A stretch of DNA of 64,000 nt from Paraburkholderia sp. (GCF_024281035.1 NZ_JAMXLH010000016.1:62001-126000), one strand, 5' to 3'; positions 51,606 through 61,700 are shown, counted from the stretch's first letter. Numbers and translations are program-made. Notes: generated by a model from the letters alone, not told the origin.

Positions 51606-51829
51606 GGGCGCTCCCCGGTTTTGAGCGGCAACGGCGCACGGCGCGGTGCGGCGCGCGGCTTTGGCGCGGCGTGGCCGGCTCGCGCCGAAGCGGCGTCGAG
51701 CGCGGGCAGCAGGCCGCTTTCCAGTGCCGCGGGCGCAGCGGGTGTTTCGCTGGCGGCCCGAGCGCCGTTTGCGGCTTCCGCGCGGGCGGCTTGCAGCGCG
51801 GCGGGCTGCTGAAGCGCCAGCCAGCCGGA
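51606..51829 (-). other. In-frame open extension downstream of the bcsE stop
   Basis: After the TAA of bcsE (51830-51832) the same frame stays open for about 75 codons (SGWLALQQPAALQAARAEAA, ending LPLKTGERP) to a TGA that overlaps the bcsF ATG. There is no ATG or GTG in it. It is Ala/Pro-rich, like a disordered tail. It could be a lost or read-through C-terminus of BcsE, or chance openness of GC-rich DNA. No other gene seen here. Confidence 0.35.
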
Positions 51830-53407
51830 TTAGTCGGGCGGGGTTTCGTCGTCGATCTCATCGGAAAGCGCGTCGAGCAGCGCGGTGATGGCCTGCGGAT
51901 CGCCGCAGCGCTGCTCGCCCTCGAACAGTTCCGCGAGCGGGCGCGCGAACACGCGCTGACACACAGCGTCCGCGTCGCTCAGGCGGCACGCGAAGAAAAA
52001 CACGTAGAGGCTGTCGCCGCTCGCCGTCACAATGTCGCCCGCGCGCCGCAAATGGCACGCCTTGAGGGCGTCGACGTGCGCCACTTCCGGCATCAGTGCA
52101 AGCCGGATCAGCACGCTCGGCAACTGGATCACGCGGCTGCGATCGACGGCTTCGCGCACGAGTTCGATGAAATGCGCCGCGTTGACATAGCCGGTTTCGT
52201 CGCCGTGCATCACGGCGGCGATGGCCGCGCGAAAGTCCGCAGGCATGGGCCGCGAGTAGACCTGCCCCTGCAGGCTTTCGACGATGGCCTCGACTTGCGA
52301 AAGCGGTGTATTGCGGTGAATCACGCGGTTCACGCCCAGCGTGAGCATCAGCGATTCGTAACGCAGGGCCACGCCGTCTTCGCGCACGATGAGCTTGAGC
52401 GCTTCGCCGCATTGCAGCCGCACTGTATGGACCTGTTCCGCGAGCGTTTCAAGCTGGCCGCGCGCGCCGAAGTCGAGGATCACCGTCGCGGCGACCGCGA
52501 GATGCGCGGCGGCAACGGCGGCCTCGTTGTTGTCGACGATCTCCCACGCGGGCGGAAGCAGCCGTTCGTTCAACACGGCGTCGCGCGAGACGATCACTCG
52601 GCCTTCGTCGGGGGCGAGCAGGCCCGCTTCGTCGATGGTCGTGTCGAAGGTGCCGCCTGCCACCGTGAGCCGATGCTCCGCGGCGGAAAAGCGCAGCGGC
52701 AGCGACTGGCTGCCGTGCACCGCGTCGCCCGCGCGCCAGAACGCGATTTCCCAGTGATATTGGCCTTGCGCGTGAAGCAGCTGCGCCGCGCCCGCGAAGC
52801 GGGACTGGAATGCGTTGAGTTCGGCGTGGCCGCGCTCTTCCGTCAAATCCGGCGGTGCGGCGACGATCAGGATGCCGTAGCGGTGCTGCGCGCACCATGC
52901 CGCCAGGTCCGCACCCTGCCGCGCGAGCGTGGCCGCGTCGCCCCAGGCGAAGAACGCCTCGGCGCCTTCGATCAGGAACTGGCTGCCTGGCGCCGCGCAT
53001 TGGTCCGCGAGCGCCTGCAGCGCCTCGATCAGCACCTGCGTGCCGTCACGCCCGGGCAGCGGGCGCAGCGCGCAGACGTTCGACCAGGCGCCCGTCGCGC
53101 CGGGCCGGTCGATGTCGACGCCGTGCTCGCGCAGCGTTGCCGCGAGGCTCGCGGCGTCGCGCGTCGAGAGAACAGTCGCCGGGCCGCGCAGCGCCGCGGC
53201 GGCGGTTTGCCAGAAGAGCGCGTCGCGCGCGGGCGAAGCGCTCGCATAGACGATATGCACCTGGCCCGCGCCGAGCGACGCGAGCGCGCCCGGCAGGCCG
53301 TCGATCGCGATCGGCTCGCGCGGCGCAAGGCGCGCCAGCAGCGAGTAGCGCGCGTCGCGGCTGACGGCGCGCACGGACGCTGATGCAGCGGGGGCGGGTT
53401 GGGTCAT
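51830..53407 (-). CDS. bcsE: Cellulose biosynthesis c-di-GMP-binding protein BcsE
   Basis: A 525-aa protein read from ATG 53407 (MTQPAPAAS). The recognisable BcsE pattern includes LLARLAPREPIAIDGLPGAL, a RecA-like N-terminal region with LIEGAEAFFAWGD, then the GIL-type C-terminal part (HRNTPLSQVEAIVESLQGQV, CRLSDADAVCQRVFARPLAE). GIL domains bind c-di-GMP through an RxxD motif; RLSD near residue 475 is a candidate but not verified. BcsE stabilises cellulose synthesis with BcsF and BcsG. The gap to bcsC upstream is 69 bp. Confidence 0.8.
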   Translation of the reverse strand: MTQPAPAASASVRAVSRDARYSLLARLAPREPIAIDGLPGALASLGAGQVHIVYASASPARDALFWQTAAAALRGPATVLSTRDAASLAATLREHGVDIDRPGATGAWSNVCALRPLPGRDGTQVLIEALQALADQCAAPGSQFLIEGAEAFFAWGDAATLARQGADLAAWCAQHRYGILIVAAPPDLTEERGHAELNAFQSRFAGAAQLLHAQGQYHWEIAFWRAGDAVHGSQSLPLRFSAAEHRLTVAGGTFDTTIDEAGLLAPDEGRVIVSRDAVLNERLLPPAWEIVDNNEAAVAAAHLAVAATVILDFGARGQLETLAEQVHTVRLQCGEALKLIVREDGVALRYESLMLTLGVNRVIHRNTPLSQVEAIVESLQGQVYSRPMPADFRAAIAAVMHGDETGYVNAAHFIELVREAVDRSRVIQLPSVLIRLALMPEVAHVDALKACHLRRAGDIVTASGDSLYVFFFACRLSDADAVCQRVFARPLAELFEGEQRCGDPQAITALLDALSDEIDDETPPD

Positions 53408-53476
53408 CGTATCGCTCCGGTCGCGGCGTTCCACCCTGCGGCAGTACTGCCGCCAATACTGCCGTCAGCACTGCCG

Positions 53477-56400
53477 TCAATATTGTGAGTACGGCGTGAC
53501 GGGCCGCGGCGGGTAGGGCACCGGGCCGTGCTGCTTCGAGAGGAAATACCGCAGGTAGACCATGCCGACGTTCGGCGCGTAGTCGCGCGACCGGTCGATT
53601 GAAACGCGTCCGCCCGCCACCCAGTGCGGCGTAATGCGATATTCGAGTGCGGCGAGCAGCGTGTAGCTGAAGCCGCCGCCCGAGCCGCCGCCGAAAAACG
53701 GCGAGCCGAGTCTCGCGGCCGAAAGGCGCTCGACGGCCTGCTGCTGCAAATCGGGGCGCGTCGGGAAATACGGCGACTCGTTCTCGTTGGTGAACGATAG
53801 GCCGACGGATGCCCCCAGCTCCCACGAAAGCTTCCTGTAGCGCCCGATCCAGTTGAACGGAATGCTGAACGAAAGATAGCTTTGCGGGCTGTAGTAGCCG
53901 CCGTTTCCGAATGTATAGAAGTGCTCATTTTTCGAGTACTCCCAGTAGTTGATGGTGAGCCCGCTCGAAATAACCTGGTTGGGGCGCTTGAAAAACGGCC
54001 AGTCGTAGCCGCTGCGCACCCGCAATTCCTGGTTGGTCCGCACGTTCGTGCCGGTGAGCAGCCCGAACGAGACGCTCGTGAACACCGTGCCGGGGCCGAA
54101 GTCTTGCGCGCCGCGCACGGTCGCGCTGTTGCGCACGACGCCGCCCCACGTCTCGCCCGTAACGGGATCGCGTCCGCCCGCATAGGAGACGAGGCTGCTC
54201 GTCATCGCGCGCCGCGACAGGTCGAAGCTCAGCGATGCGCGCGAGAATTCGTGCCGGTACTGCAGGCCGCCCAGCACGCTTGTAATCGGAAAGCCGATTG
54301 GCGTGCTGCCGATATCCGCACGCCAGCTGTCATTGGCGCCGCTGAACTCGTAGCCGGCTGCGAGCGCGACGCCGGTCGCGGTGTTGTCGACCGGCCCGAG
54401 CACCTGATTGCCGAGCGCCGCGATCTTGCCGTACTGGTATGCGTCGTCGAAGCTGTTGGCAGGTAACGTACCGGCGTCGAGAAAGACCGTGTCGGCATGG
54501 AAGAAGTAGTGGCCCGTGTAGCCGTTCGGAATCCGGACGTAGAGCGGAATTTCGGTGGCGTTCATCTGCGAGATGCCTGGGGTGCCGGAAAGGTTCGACT
54601 GGTACCACTCCGTCGCAACCTGCCCCTGGCGGCGGTCTTCGAGCCCCTGAAGCGCGCGGCTCGCGGAGGTCGTGCCGTCCGCATCGGGCTGCACGCCCTC
54701 GGCCTGCTCCTGCGTGCGCGAGGTGCGAAAGAGGCTGGCCGCCTCGTTGTAGTGGCCGCGCGCCTGCGCGACGCGCCCGGCCTGCACCGTGATGTCCGAG
54801 CGCTCGGGGTAGCGCTCGCGCAACGAATCGACGACACCCTGCGCCTCGTCGTTCAGGCCGAGCGACGTGAAGCGCCGCGCGACGGACAGGCGCGTATCGA
54901 TGTCGTCCCCGGGGGTGTCGGCCAATACTGCGCGCACCATGTCGGCGGCCTCCCGCTCCTCGCCCATGCGCTCCAGCATACGCGCAACCGTGAGCCGCGC
55001 ATCGGCGTCGTCGGGCTGTGTCGCGAGCACCTGCCGGGCCGATGCCATCGCGCCCTTGTAGTCGCCCTTCGCGTCGAGCAGGTCGGCCTGCGCGAGCAGC
55101 CAGCGGCGGTTCGACTTGAGCGCGTCCGGAACTGCGGCCAGCGTGCGTTCAGCGGCCCGGTAGTCGCCCGCCTCCATCTGCCGGCCCGATTCGCGCGCGG
55201 CGAGCCGCAGCAACTGGTCGTCGAGGGCGGCGCGCTGTTCATCGGTGATGCCCGCCCGTGCGCGGGTGCTGGCGAGCCACTGCGCGAGCGCTTCGTCGCG
55301 CTCCGCCGCCGCGAGCAGTTCGCCGTAACGCACGCGCGCGCCGTTCGCCGCCGGGTCGTCCGGATGCGCATCGAGCCAGTCCGTCACGAGCTTGAGCCCC
55401 TTGTCGGGCTGGCCGATGGCGATCCACTCGCGTCCGACCGTTGCGAGCATCTGCGGATCGTTGGGCACGTCGGCTGCTGCGGCGTCGAGCACGGCCTGTG
55501 CTTCCTGCTCCTTGCCTTGCGCGATGAGTTGGCGGGCCTGCGCCACCTTCTTTTGCGCCGCGAGATTACCCATCAGGTCGCGCATGCCCTGGCTGCGGTC
55601 GGCGGGTGCGATGGCGTCGAGCAGCGCCGCCGCCGCGTCGACGTCGTCCACGGAGTTCAGGTAGAGCGCGCTCGCGTAGCGCATGTCGGGCGCCGCCGAG
55701 ACCTTCAGCCCGTCCTCCATCACCTGGCGCCCCAGCGCGGGCAGGCCAAGATCGCGGTACTGGCGCGCGAGCGTGAAGCGCGTCCAGGCGTTGTCCGGCG
55801 TGAGCTGCACGGCCTCTTCGAGCTTCGCAATGGCCGGGCTCTTGCGATTTTCGGCGATCAGCGCGTCGGCCTGGATCGACAGCAGTTCGGCGCGCAGGCG
55901 ATTGAGTTCGGCTGTCGATCCGCTCATTGATCCGCTCACGCGCGGCGCCGTCGACGCGATAAGCGGCTCGATTTCGTCCTCGCGATGCGTTTCGCGCAGC
56001 ACCGTGACGAGGCTGCGCAGCGCATCCATGTCGGGCTTCGGGGCATCGACCAGCGGACGCAGCACGCTTTCCGCTTCCGGATATTTTTGCTGCGCGATCA
56101 GCGCGTCGGCGAGGATGCCGAGCGCGCTGGTGTTGCCCGGGTCGAGCTTGAGCGCGTCGCGCGCGAGCGATTCGCCTTCCTCCGGTTTGCCTTGCTGGTT
56201 CGCCGCGCGCGCCCGCGCGATGGTGCCCCAGAGGGTGGCCGTCTGGAGCAGGCTGCGCCATTTGCCGGCGTTGCTGCGGTCGAGTCTGAGCGCGCGCGCG
56301 AACAGTTCGCGCGCTTCGTCGTGACGGCCCTCGCGCAACCGCACGAGACCGAGCGCGCCGATCGTCGCACCGTCGTTGGGGTTCGCGCGCGACGCGCTCT

Positions 56401-57544
56401 GCAACGAGGCTTCGGCGCCGCGCAGATCACCGCGGTCGAGTTGGGCGAGTCCGCGTGCGCGCGCCTGCGCTCCAGGGCTCGGGCGACGTGGGGCTGCCGC
56501 AGCCGGTTTGCCCGTTCCGCCCGTGCCTGCCGTGCCCCCGGTGCCCCCGGTGCTGCCGGTGCCCCCCGTGGCGGCCAGGTTCTGCGCCCCGGCGAGCGCC
56601 TGCGCCTGGCCCGTCGGACCGAGGCGCTTGCCCAGTTCGGCGACGACCTGCTGCACATCGGTGTCGTCGGGCACTTCCTGGAGGTAGCGGTAATACCAGA
56701 TGAAATAGTTCGGATCGTCGCGGGTCCCGCTGCCGAGCGCACGCCGCCAGAGCTGGAGCGCTTGGGCATGGTTGGCGTCCTGTCGCCGGTACGCGCGATA
56801 GATGAGGTTGAGGCCTTCCATGCGCGTCTCGACGCGGTCGGTCAGCAGGTCGCCGAGGATCAGGGCGACACGCGGATCGTTCGGGTTCTGGCGCACACGT
56901 ACGCGCAGTTCGTCGATGGCGCGCGCGCGGCCCGCGGGCGTGCCCGCGAGGATGCGGTAATAGTCGCTCGCCAGGTCGCCTGCGGGCGCGCCGTTCGGAA
57001 ACAGCGCCAGCAGACGCTGCGATGCTTCCTCCGCCTTGCCCGCGTTCGCCAGCAGGCGGATCTGCGCCATCTCGACCTTGCCGCTCGTGGCGATGCGATA
57101 CGCGTCCGCGAGTTCCTGCGTGGCGGGCGCGTTCGGTTGTTGCTTGCGCAACCGCGCGAGGATTTTCGCGGCTTCGGCGGGCCGGTTCGAGCGCAATTCG
57201 ACCAGACCGAGAAGCGCCAGCGCGTCGGGCTGGTTCGGGTCGATCAGCAGCGCTTTCTGCACGATGCCGCGCGCCATGTCCGGGCGGTTTTTCGCTTCCC
57301 ACATGCGCGCCGCCGAAAGCAGCTGCGCGATCTGCGCGTTCGGCTGTGCCGGACTCGCGGGTGCGGGAGCAGCAGGACTGGCGGGCGTCTGCGCCCAGGC
57401 GAGGCACGGCGACGCCGCCATCAGCAGCGCGAGCAGCCGCGCGAGTCTCGCCGCCAGCGGCGCTTCGCCCTCGGGCGCCGCGCTGAACGGCACGGATGCG
57501 AAGGAGGTCAGCGTGCGGCCCACGCGAACGAAGACCGGCGGCAT
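53477..57544 (-). CDS. bcsC: Cellulose export channel/TPR protein BcsC
   Basis: A 1355-aa protein. A signal peptide follows a 30-residue N-terminal extension (ARLARLLALLMAASPCLAWA). Most of the protein is TPR repeats forming the periplasmic corridor (for example NAQIAQLLSAARMWEAKNRP, GNTSALGILADALIAQQKYP). The last ~330 residues are the beta-barrel outer-membrane pore (DRRQGQVATEWYQSNLSGTP to the C-terminus, ending SQY). A Gly-Thr linker (ATGGTGSTGGTGG) between TPR blocks is encoded by short tandem repeats. It starts 2 bp after bcsB. Confidence 0.92.
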   Translation of the reverse strand: MPPVFVRVGRTLTSFASVPFSAAPEGEAPLAARLARLLALLMAASPCLAWAQTPASPAAPAPASPAQPNAQIAQLLSAARMWEAKNRPDMARGIVQKALLIDPNQPDALALLGLVELRSNRPAEAAKILARLRKQQPNAPATQELADAYRIATSGKVEMAQIRLLANAGKAEEASQRLLALFPNGAPAGDLASDYYRILAGTPAGRARAIDELRVRVRQNPNDPRVALILGDLLTDRVETRMEGLNLIYRAYRRQDANHAQALQLWRRALGSGTRDDPNYFIWYYRYLQEVPDDTDVQQVVAELGKRLGPTGQAQALAGAQNLAATGGTGSTGGTGGTAGTGGTGKPAAAAPRRPSPGAQARARGLAQLDRGDLRGAEASLQSASRANPNDGATIGALGLVRLREGRHDEARELFARALRLDRSNAGKWRSLLQTATLWGTIARARAANQQGKPEEGESLARDALKLDPGNTSALGILADALIAQQKYPEAESVLRPLVDAPKPDMDALRSLVTVLRETHREDEIEPLIASTAPRVSGSMSGSTAELNRLRAELLSIQADALIAENRKSPAIAKLEEAVQLTPDNAWTRFTLARQYRDLGLPALGRQVMEDGLKVSAAPDMRYASALYLNSVDDVDAAAALLDAIAPADRSQGMRDLMGNLAAQKKVAQARQLIAQGKEQEAQAVLDAAAADVPNDPQMLATVGREWIAIGQPDKGLKLVTDWLDAHPDDPAANGARVRYGELLAAAERDEALAQWLASTRARAGITDEQRAALDDQLLRLAARESGRQMEAGDYRAAERTLAAVPDALKSNRRWLLAQADLLDAKGDYKGAMASARQVLATQPDDADARLTVARMLERMGEEREAADMVRAVLADTPGDDIDTRLSVARRFTSLGLNDEAQGVVDSLRERYPERSDITVQAGRVAQARGHYNEAASLFRTSRTQEQAEGVQPDADGTTSASRALQGLEDRRQGQVATEWYQSNLSGTPGISQMNATEIPLYVRIPNGYTGHYFFHADTVFLDAGTLPANSFDDAYQYGKIAALGNQVLGPVDNTATGVALAAGYEFSGANDSWRADIGSTPIGFPITSVLGGLQYRHEFSRASLSFDLSRRAMTSSLVSYAGGRDPVTGETWGGVVRNSATVRGAQDFGPGTVFTSVSFGLLTGTNVRTNQELRVRSGYDWPFFKRPNQVISSGLTINYWEYSKNEHFYTFGNGGYYSPQSYLSFSIPFNWIGRYRKLSWELGASVGLSFTNENESPYFPTRPDLQQQAVERLSAARLGSPFFGGGSGGGFSYTLLAALEYRITPHWVAGGRVSIDRSRDYAPNVGMVYLRYFLSKQHGPVPYPPRPVTPYSQY

Positions 57545-57546
57545 GC

Positions 57547-59916
57547 TCAGCCCCCGATACGGCGGGCGGCGATGCGGCCCAGCGCCCAGAACACGGTCAG
57601 CGCGACGACAAGCCCGGCGAGGATGCCCGCGAGCGCCATCAGAGCCGGATAGCGCGAGATGAAAATCCAGGCGCGCGCATACCACGGCAGGTCGCCGACG
57701 AAGTAGCGTTCGCCCACGCGCAGGCCCTCTACTTCCCCCTGGCGCACGACGGTCAGATCGCCGTGAATGAGCGCGACCTTCTCGCCGTTCTCGAAGGCGT
57801 CGAGCACGTCGCCGAGCTGCGCCGACGAGGTCGTTGCCAGCGCCACGACACTTTTGCCCGCCGCGAGCGGCGACTGAAAGCCGATCAGCGCCGCCATCGG
57901 CCCGCCGAGCGTCACGATCGAGCGGCCGCGCGGGGCGTTGTCTGCATCGTCCGTGCCGCCGAGCCAGTCCGGCCAGCCGCCTCGCTGCTGGCGCGTCGTC
58001 ACGGCGGTTTTGCCTTGCTCGATCAAGAGCGGCAGCGACTTGCCCCACTTCGCGAGCAGGTCGGCGGCGGAGCCCGAGCCGATCACGAGCAGATCGCGGT
58101 TGCGCACGCTGTCGATCTGGCTCGCGGGCGTGAGCGTCACGCGCAGCGTGGGCAGGCCGGTCCATTCGCCCATGTAGCCGAGCATCGTCAGCACGGCTTC
58201 CTCATCCTTCGTGTCGCGCTGGTCCGGGATCACGACCGCCGTGCCCGCGAGGTCGGCGAGCCGCGTGAACGGGAAGCCGCTGTTGGCGAAGTACGCGAGA
58301 TTCGGCAGTCCCGTGTAGTGCGCGAAGGCGCTGAAGTCGACGGACGAATCGGGATCGATGGCCGCACGCGCGACATCGGCGGCTGTCGCGGTGCACAGGC
58401 CGGTCTTCTGCGAATCGATGTGAAAGAGGAACTGGAACTGGTTGTTGCTGCCGACGCGAAACGCGGGGATGTCCACTTCGTTCGTCGCGCGTGCTTCTGT
58501 GCCGGAGAGCAGCGGCACGCTGATGCGCGCCTCGTTCAGCCGCCGCGTGACCGGTTTGAGCCGCTCCGAGCGCACGAGCTGATCGTTGATGCTGACGTTG
58601 AGCACGGAGTCGTTGTAGGTGGACGGCGCCGTATAGCGGTAGCGCAGATCGAGCGCGACGTTACGCTGGGCCCACGCATAGAGATCGGCGGGCACGCGCA
58701 GGTTTACGCGGATCGCAGGCGGGTTGTAGCCCGACACCTGAAGCTGCTGCGGATCGCTCACGAGCTGCCGGAACAGCACGGGGCGATCGGTCGGTACCCA
58801 GCTCGGCGCGTCGTAAGGCTTGCGGGCAGGGCCGGGATCGACGGATTTCACGGTCACGCTGCTGCCCGCCATGCCCGCCTGGCCGAGTACGAGCGCGTAG
58901 GCGGCGGTCTGCAGCTCGTCGGGCGTGCGGCCCGCGAGCACCAGCAGCTTGCGGCCGGAGTGCGGATCGGCGGCCGGATTGGGCATCACGGACACCGTCG
59001 GGCCCTTGATTTCCGGCAGCGTCAGTCCTTCGGGCATCTGACCCGGCAGCACGAGCGCGATGGCGTTGGCGTCGGGCGGGGCCGTGCGCACCACCGGGAA
59101 ACGCACGCCGCGATAGCTCGCCAGCACGCCGAGCCACGACGCGACGACGCCCGCCGCGCGCAGCGTGGGCACGCCTGCGTTGCCGGCCAGCACGAACGGC
59201 ACGCGCACGAGGCTGTTGTCGTGGCGGTCGAAGAACGGCACCGGAAGCAATGAGAGACTGTCCGGCAGGACGACGCGCGCCGTCTGAAGCGTAAGCGTGG
59301 TGGCGGTGCTCACGTCGGTCCAGAGGCTGGAATGATAGGGGTCTTCGCAATGATCGAGCGTGTAGTGCGCGATCATCTGCACGCTGATCCGGTTGAAATC
59401 GGTGAAAAGGCGCGGGTCGAGGTCGATTTCGCTCGTCACGGGACGGCCCGCGAGTTCTTTCACGAGCGGAATCGTCGCCACGACTTCGTCGTTCACGAAA
59501 ATTCGCAAATGCGACAGCGAATAAATCAGCGACGGGGAGTAGGTGTAAACGAGCTTGAGCTTTGCGCCGGTCACGATTTCGTCGGTGCGCACGCCGACGT
59601 TCATCGTGTCCCTCGGGTCGAGGCCGCGCAACAGCATCGGCCCGTAGCGGCCCATCTGGCGCAGCGTGTAGACGCGCTCGCGGGTTGGACCGGGCGGCGT
59701 CGGCTCGCCCGCTTCCGCAACCGCCGTGGCAGGCGCGGTCTGGATGACCGCCGGGCCAGTGGGCGCTCCGGTGGCCGAAACAGGGGCCGATGCAGGTGCC
59801 GATGCAGTGATCGGCGCAGGCGTGCTGGCGGCGGGCGCAGTGGCCGCCAACAGGCTCGAGGCCAGAAGCAGACCGGCGACGAGGGCGCCGGAACCAATGT
59901 GAACAGAAACTCGCAT
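57547..59916 (-). CDS. bcsB: Cellulose synthase periplasmic subunit BcsB
   Basis: A 789-aa protein with a signal peptide (MRVSVHIGSGALVAGLLLAS to about residue 30). It carries the BcsB repeats of jelly-roll and flavodoxin-like domains (DTMNVGVRTDEIVTGAKLKL, LIYSLSHLRIFVNDEVVATI, LVIGSGSAADLLAKWGKSLP) and a C-terminal membrane anchor (LMALAGILAGLVVALTVFWA) that docks on BcsA. It guides the glucan through the periplasm. It is the first gene of the operon, so bcsB-C-E-F-Q-A-G follows. Confidence 0.93.
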   Translation of the reverse strand: MRVSVHIGSGALVAGLLLASSLLAATAPAASTPAPITASAPASAPVSATGAPTGPAVIQTAPATAVAEAGEPTPPGPTRERVYTLRQMGRYGPMLLRGLDPRDTMNVGVRTDEIVTGAKLKLVYTYSPSLIYSLSHLRIFVNDEVVATIPLVKELAGRPVTSEIDLDPRLFTDFNRISVQMIAHYTLDHCEDPYHSSLWTDVSTATTLTLQTARVVLPDSLSLLPVPFFDRHDNSLVRVPFVLAGNAGVPTLRAAGVVASWLGVLASYRGVRFPVVRTAPPDANAIALVLPGQMPEGLTLPEIKGPTVSVMPNPAADPHSGRKLLVLAGRTPDELQTAAYALVLGQAGMAGSSVTVKSVDPGPARKPYDAPSWVPTDRPVLFRQLVSDPQQLQVSGYNPPAIRVNLRVPADLYAWAQRNVALDLRYRYTAPSTYNDSVLNVSINDQLVRSERLKPVTRRLNEARISVPLLSGTEARATNEVDIPAFRVGSNNQFQFLFHIDSQKTGLCTATAADVARAAIDPDSSVDFSAFAHYTGLPNLAYFANSGFPFTRLADLAGTAVVIPDQRDTKDEEAVLTMLGYMGEWTGLPTLRVTLTPASQIDSVRNRDLLVIGSGSAADLLAKWGKSLPLLIEQGKTAVTTRQQRGGWPDWLGGTDDADNAPRGRSIVTLGGPMAALIGFQSPLAAGKSVVALATTSSAQLGDVLDAFENGEKVALIHGDLTVVRQGEVEGLRVGERYFVGDLPWYARAWIFISRYPALMALAGILAGLVVALTVFWALGRIAARRIGG

Positions 59917-61331
59917 TGCAACCAGCCCCTTCTTGTCGATATGGCGGCGGCGAATTGCTCCGGGGTAGCGAGCGTCTGGAATACGGGTTGCGCGACGTTT
60001 TCTACCCTGATCCTGATCGTGGTCCTGCCTGAATCCTCAGGGGAGTGTATCGGAGAGCGTCGATACGCGATTTTCTTGTGCACGGGCGACCGGGGCTAAC
60101 GTTGGCTGCGCAGTCATCGAAGAGAAATCGCGCGTTTGGACGCGAGGCGGCATGGCAATTGCTGGAGAAGCGTAGCGTTCGAATTACGTCACCCACGGTG
60201 CGTGCGCGAACGTGTCGGGCGATTCCCTACTCGATCCCATCAGCCTGAAACGTTGCGCGCGCATCGTCGTAAATCCCATCCGTTGCGCGCGGACTTTGGC
60301 AATTTGCTAATGATCCAGATGATTGCCATGTTTGATTGGCGGCGATCCGGTCGCCAGCGTGTTGAGTCGTCTACCTGAACATGTTCAAAGAACCATCTCC
60401 GACGCGGGCAGCGCCACGGCCCCGTAACTGCAAACGTTGCGCGTGTCCGGGGCGTCATGCCAAAACGCGGCACTTTTCGGCAGCCCGCTAGAACGGGCCG
60501 GACCGGGCGCGTTATGCTCATGCCGGCCCACACAACCACAAGAATGATGAGAACGGGTAGAGCGCGATAGATCCCGCGGCTTTGGCGTCGAGTCGACTGG
60601 ATTGCGCAATTTTTCTAAATTAACAATAGTTAAGATTTGTCTGGTGGTTGAAATCAACGCGCTCTGGTAACCTCTTTTTACTCAGTACCCACAAACAATT
60701 CGAAGGGCAGCGCCAAATCGATCATCACGGTTTGGCGTCGTTGTTGAAATATTGAACGCCGTTGCATTGCGCGGGGCATCACCAGGCATCTGAGGTACAA
60801 GAAATAAATGAATAGCGTCACCGAACAGAATCACCTTGGGCGCAATACCAGAATGGCCGGCTCGGCCAGCCCACTTGAAGCGAGTCGCAATGTCACCGCA
60901 ATGGCAGGCGCAGGGCCTGCTTCATCCACAGGTGAACAATCTCATTCGATATTTCATAGGCGATCGCACTGTCATGCACGGTCGCCAGAATAACGGCAAT
61001 TGCCAGAGCACCGTCGTCCGTTGACGAAAGGACGTTTCGGCGGTCAGGCTTCGCCGGGTATGTCCGCCGGGTACGTTAATACGCAGACGCATGAAGATTG
61101 CCTCGAGTTGTAATCGGAATAATAAGGAATGCAGAAAACGTAATGAACTGGCAAGCCGCTTGCCCGGTCCGAGAGCGACGCCTCGTGTGCGCCGCCTCCA
61201 GCGTGCGTCCGCCGGTTGACGGCTGATCAATGCCCTGAACTTGCGGATATCCGGATTGCGTGCCCTGATGGTGAAAGCCCGAGCTTTCGCCGGGAATCCT
61301 GCGACCTTGAATCGAGTGAACTGAGAAGAGC
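59917..61331. other. Divergent intergenic region between bcsB and the acyl-ACP operon
   Basis: About 1.4 kb without a gene I can support. It must contain the bcs promoter (minus, right of 59917) and that of the acpS operon (plus, left of 61332). An AT-rich stretch (ACAATAGTTAAGATTTGTCT, near 60625) is a promoter candidate, and an imperfect inverted repeat (CCAAATCG and CGGTTTGG, near 60714-60736) may be an operator. The plus-strand frame at 60808-60993 has a weak site (GGTACAAGAAATAA) and no recognisable product. Confidence 0.4.
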
Positions 61332-61700
61332 ATGCATATAGGCATAGATATTGTGGAAAACGAGCGGATTAGCCGTGCTCTGAATAGAAGCGGACAAGCC
61401 TTCTTTGAAAAGTTCACGTCCCAGGAGGAAAGGCTGCAGGAGTCAATGAGCGATAGCAACATTGAACGCCTGGTGGGCATCTGGGCAAGCAAGGAAGCCG
61501 CGGTCAAGGCTTTGGGCACGGGTTTTCGGAATGGAATCGTGTTTCACGACATCAGGATATGCCACGGCTCTCTGGGTGAGCCGTACTACACGTTTCACGG
61601 TGAATTTAAAAAAATCATGGCCAGTAAGGGGTTAAACAGTGCAACTTTGAGCATCTCCCATTGCGGAACGCACACGGTCGCTGTTGCCATATTGAGCTGA
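61332..61700 (+). CDS. Holo-ACP synthase (AcpS-type phosphopantetheinyl transferase)
   Basis: A 122-aa enzyme that loads phosphopantetheine onto ACP. IGIDIVENERISRAL gives the Mg-binding Asp, FTSQEERLQE follows, and GIWASKEAAVKALGTGF is the AcpS signature with Glu and Lys. ATLSISHCGTHTVAVAI ends it. The housekeeping acpS of Burkholderiales lies with era and pdxJ, so this extra copy next to its own ACP is probably dedicated. The start has GAGAAGAGC. Confidence 0.88.
   Translation: MHIGIDIVENERISRALNRSGQAFFEKFTSQEERLQESMSDSNIERLVGIWASKEAAVKALGTGFRNGIVFHDIRICHGSLGEPYYTFHGEFKKIMASKGLNSATLSISHCGTHTVAVAILS

Noticed and set aside
57545..58165. Upstream extension of BcsC by about 200 residues
   Set aside because: It lies inside bcsB in another frame and is Arg-rich, as expected for a shadow.
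60808..60993. Small plus-strand ORF MNSVTEQNHLG upstream of acpS
   Set aside because: Weak ribosome site, no domain, and Arg/His-rich end; not enough evidence to call a gene.
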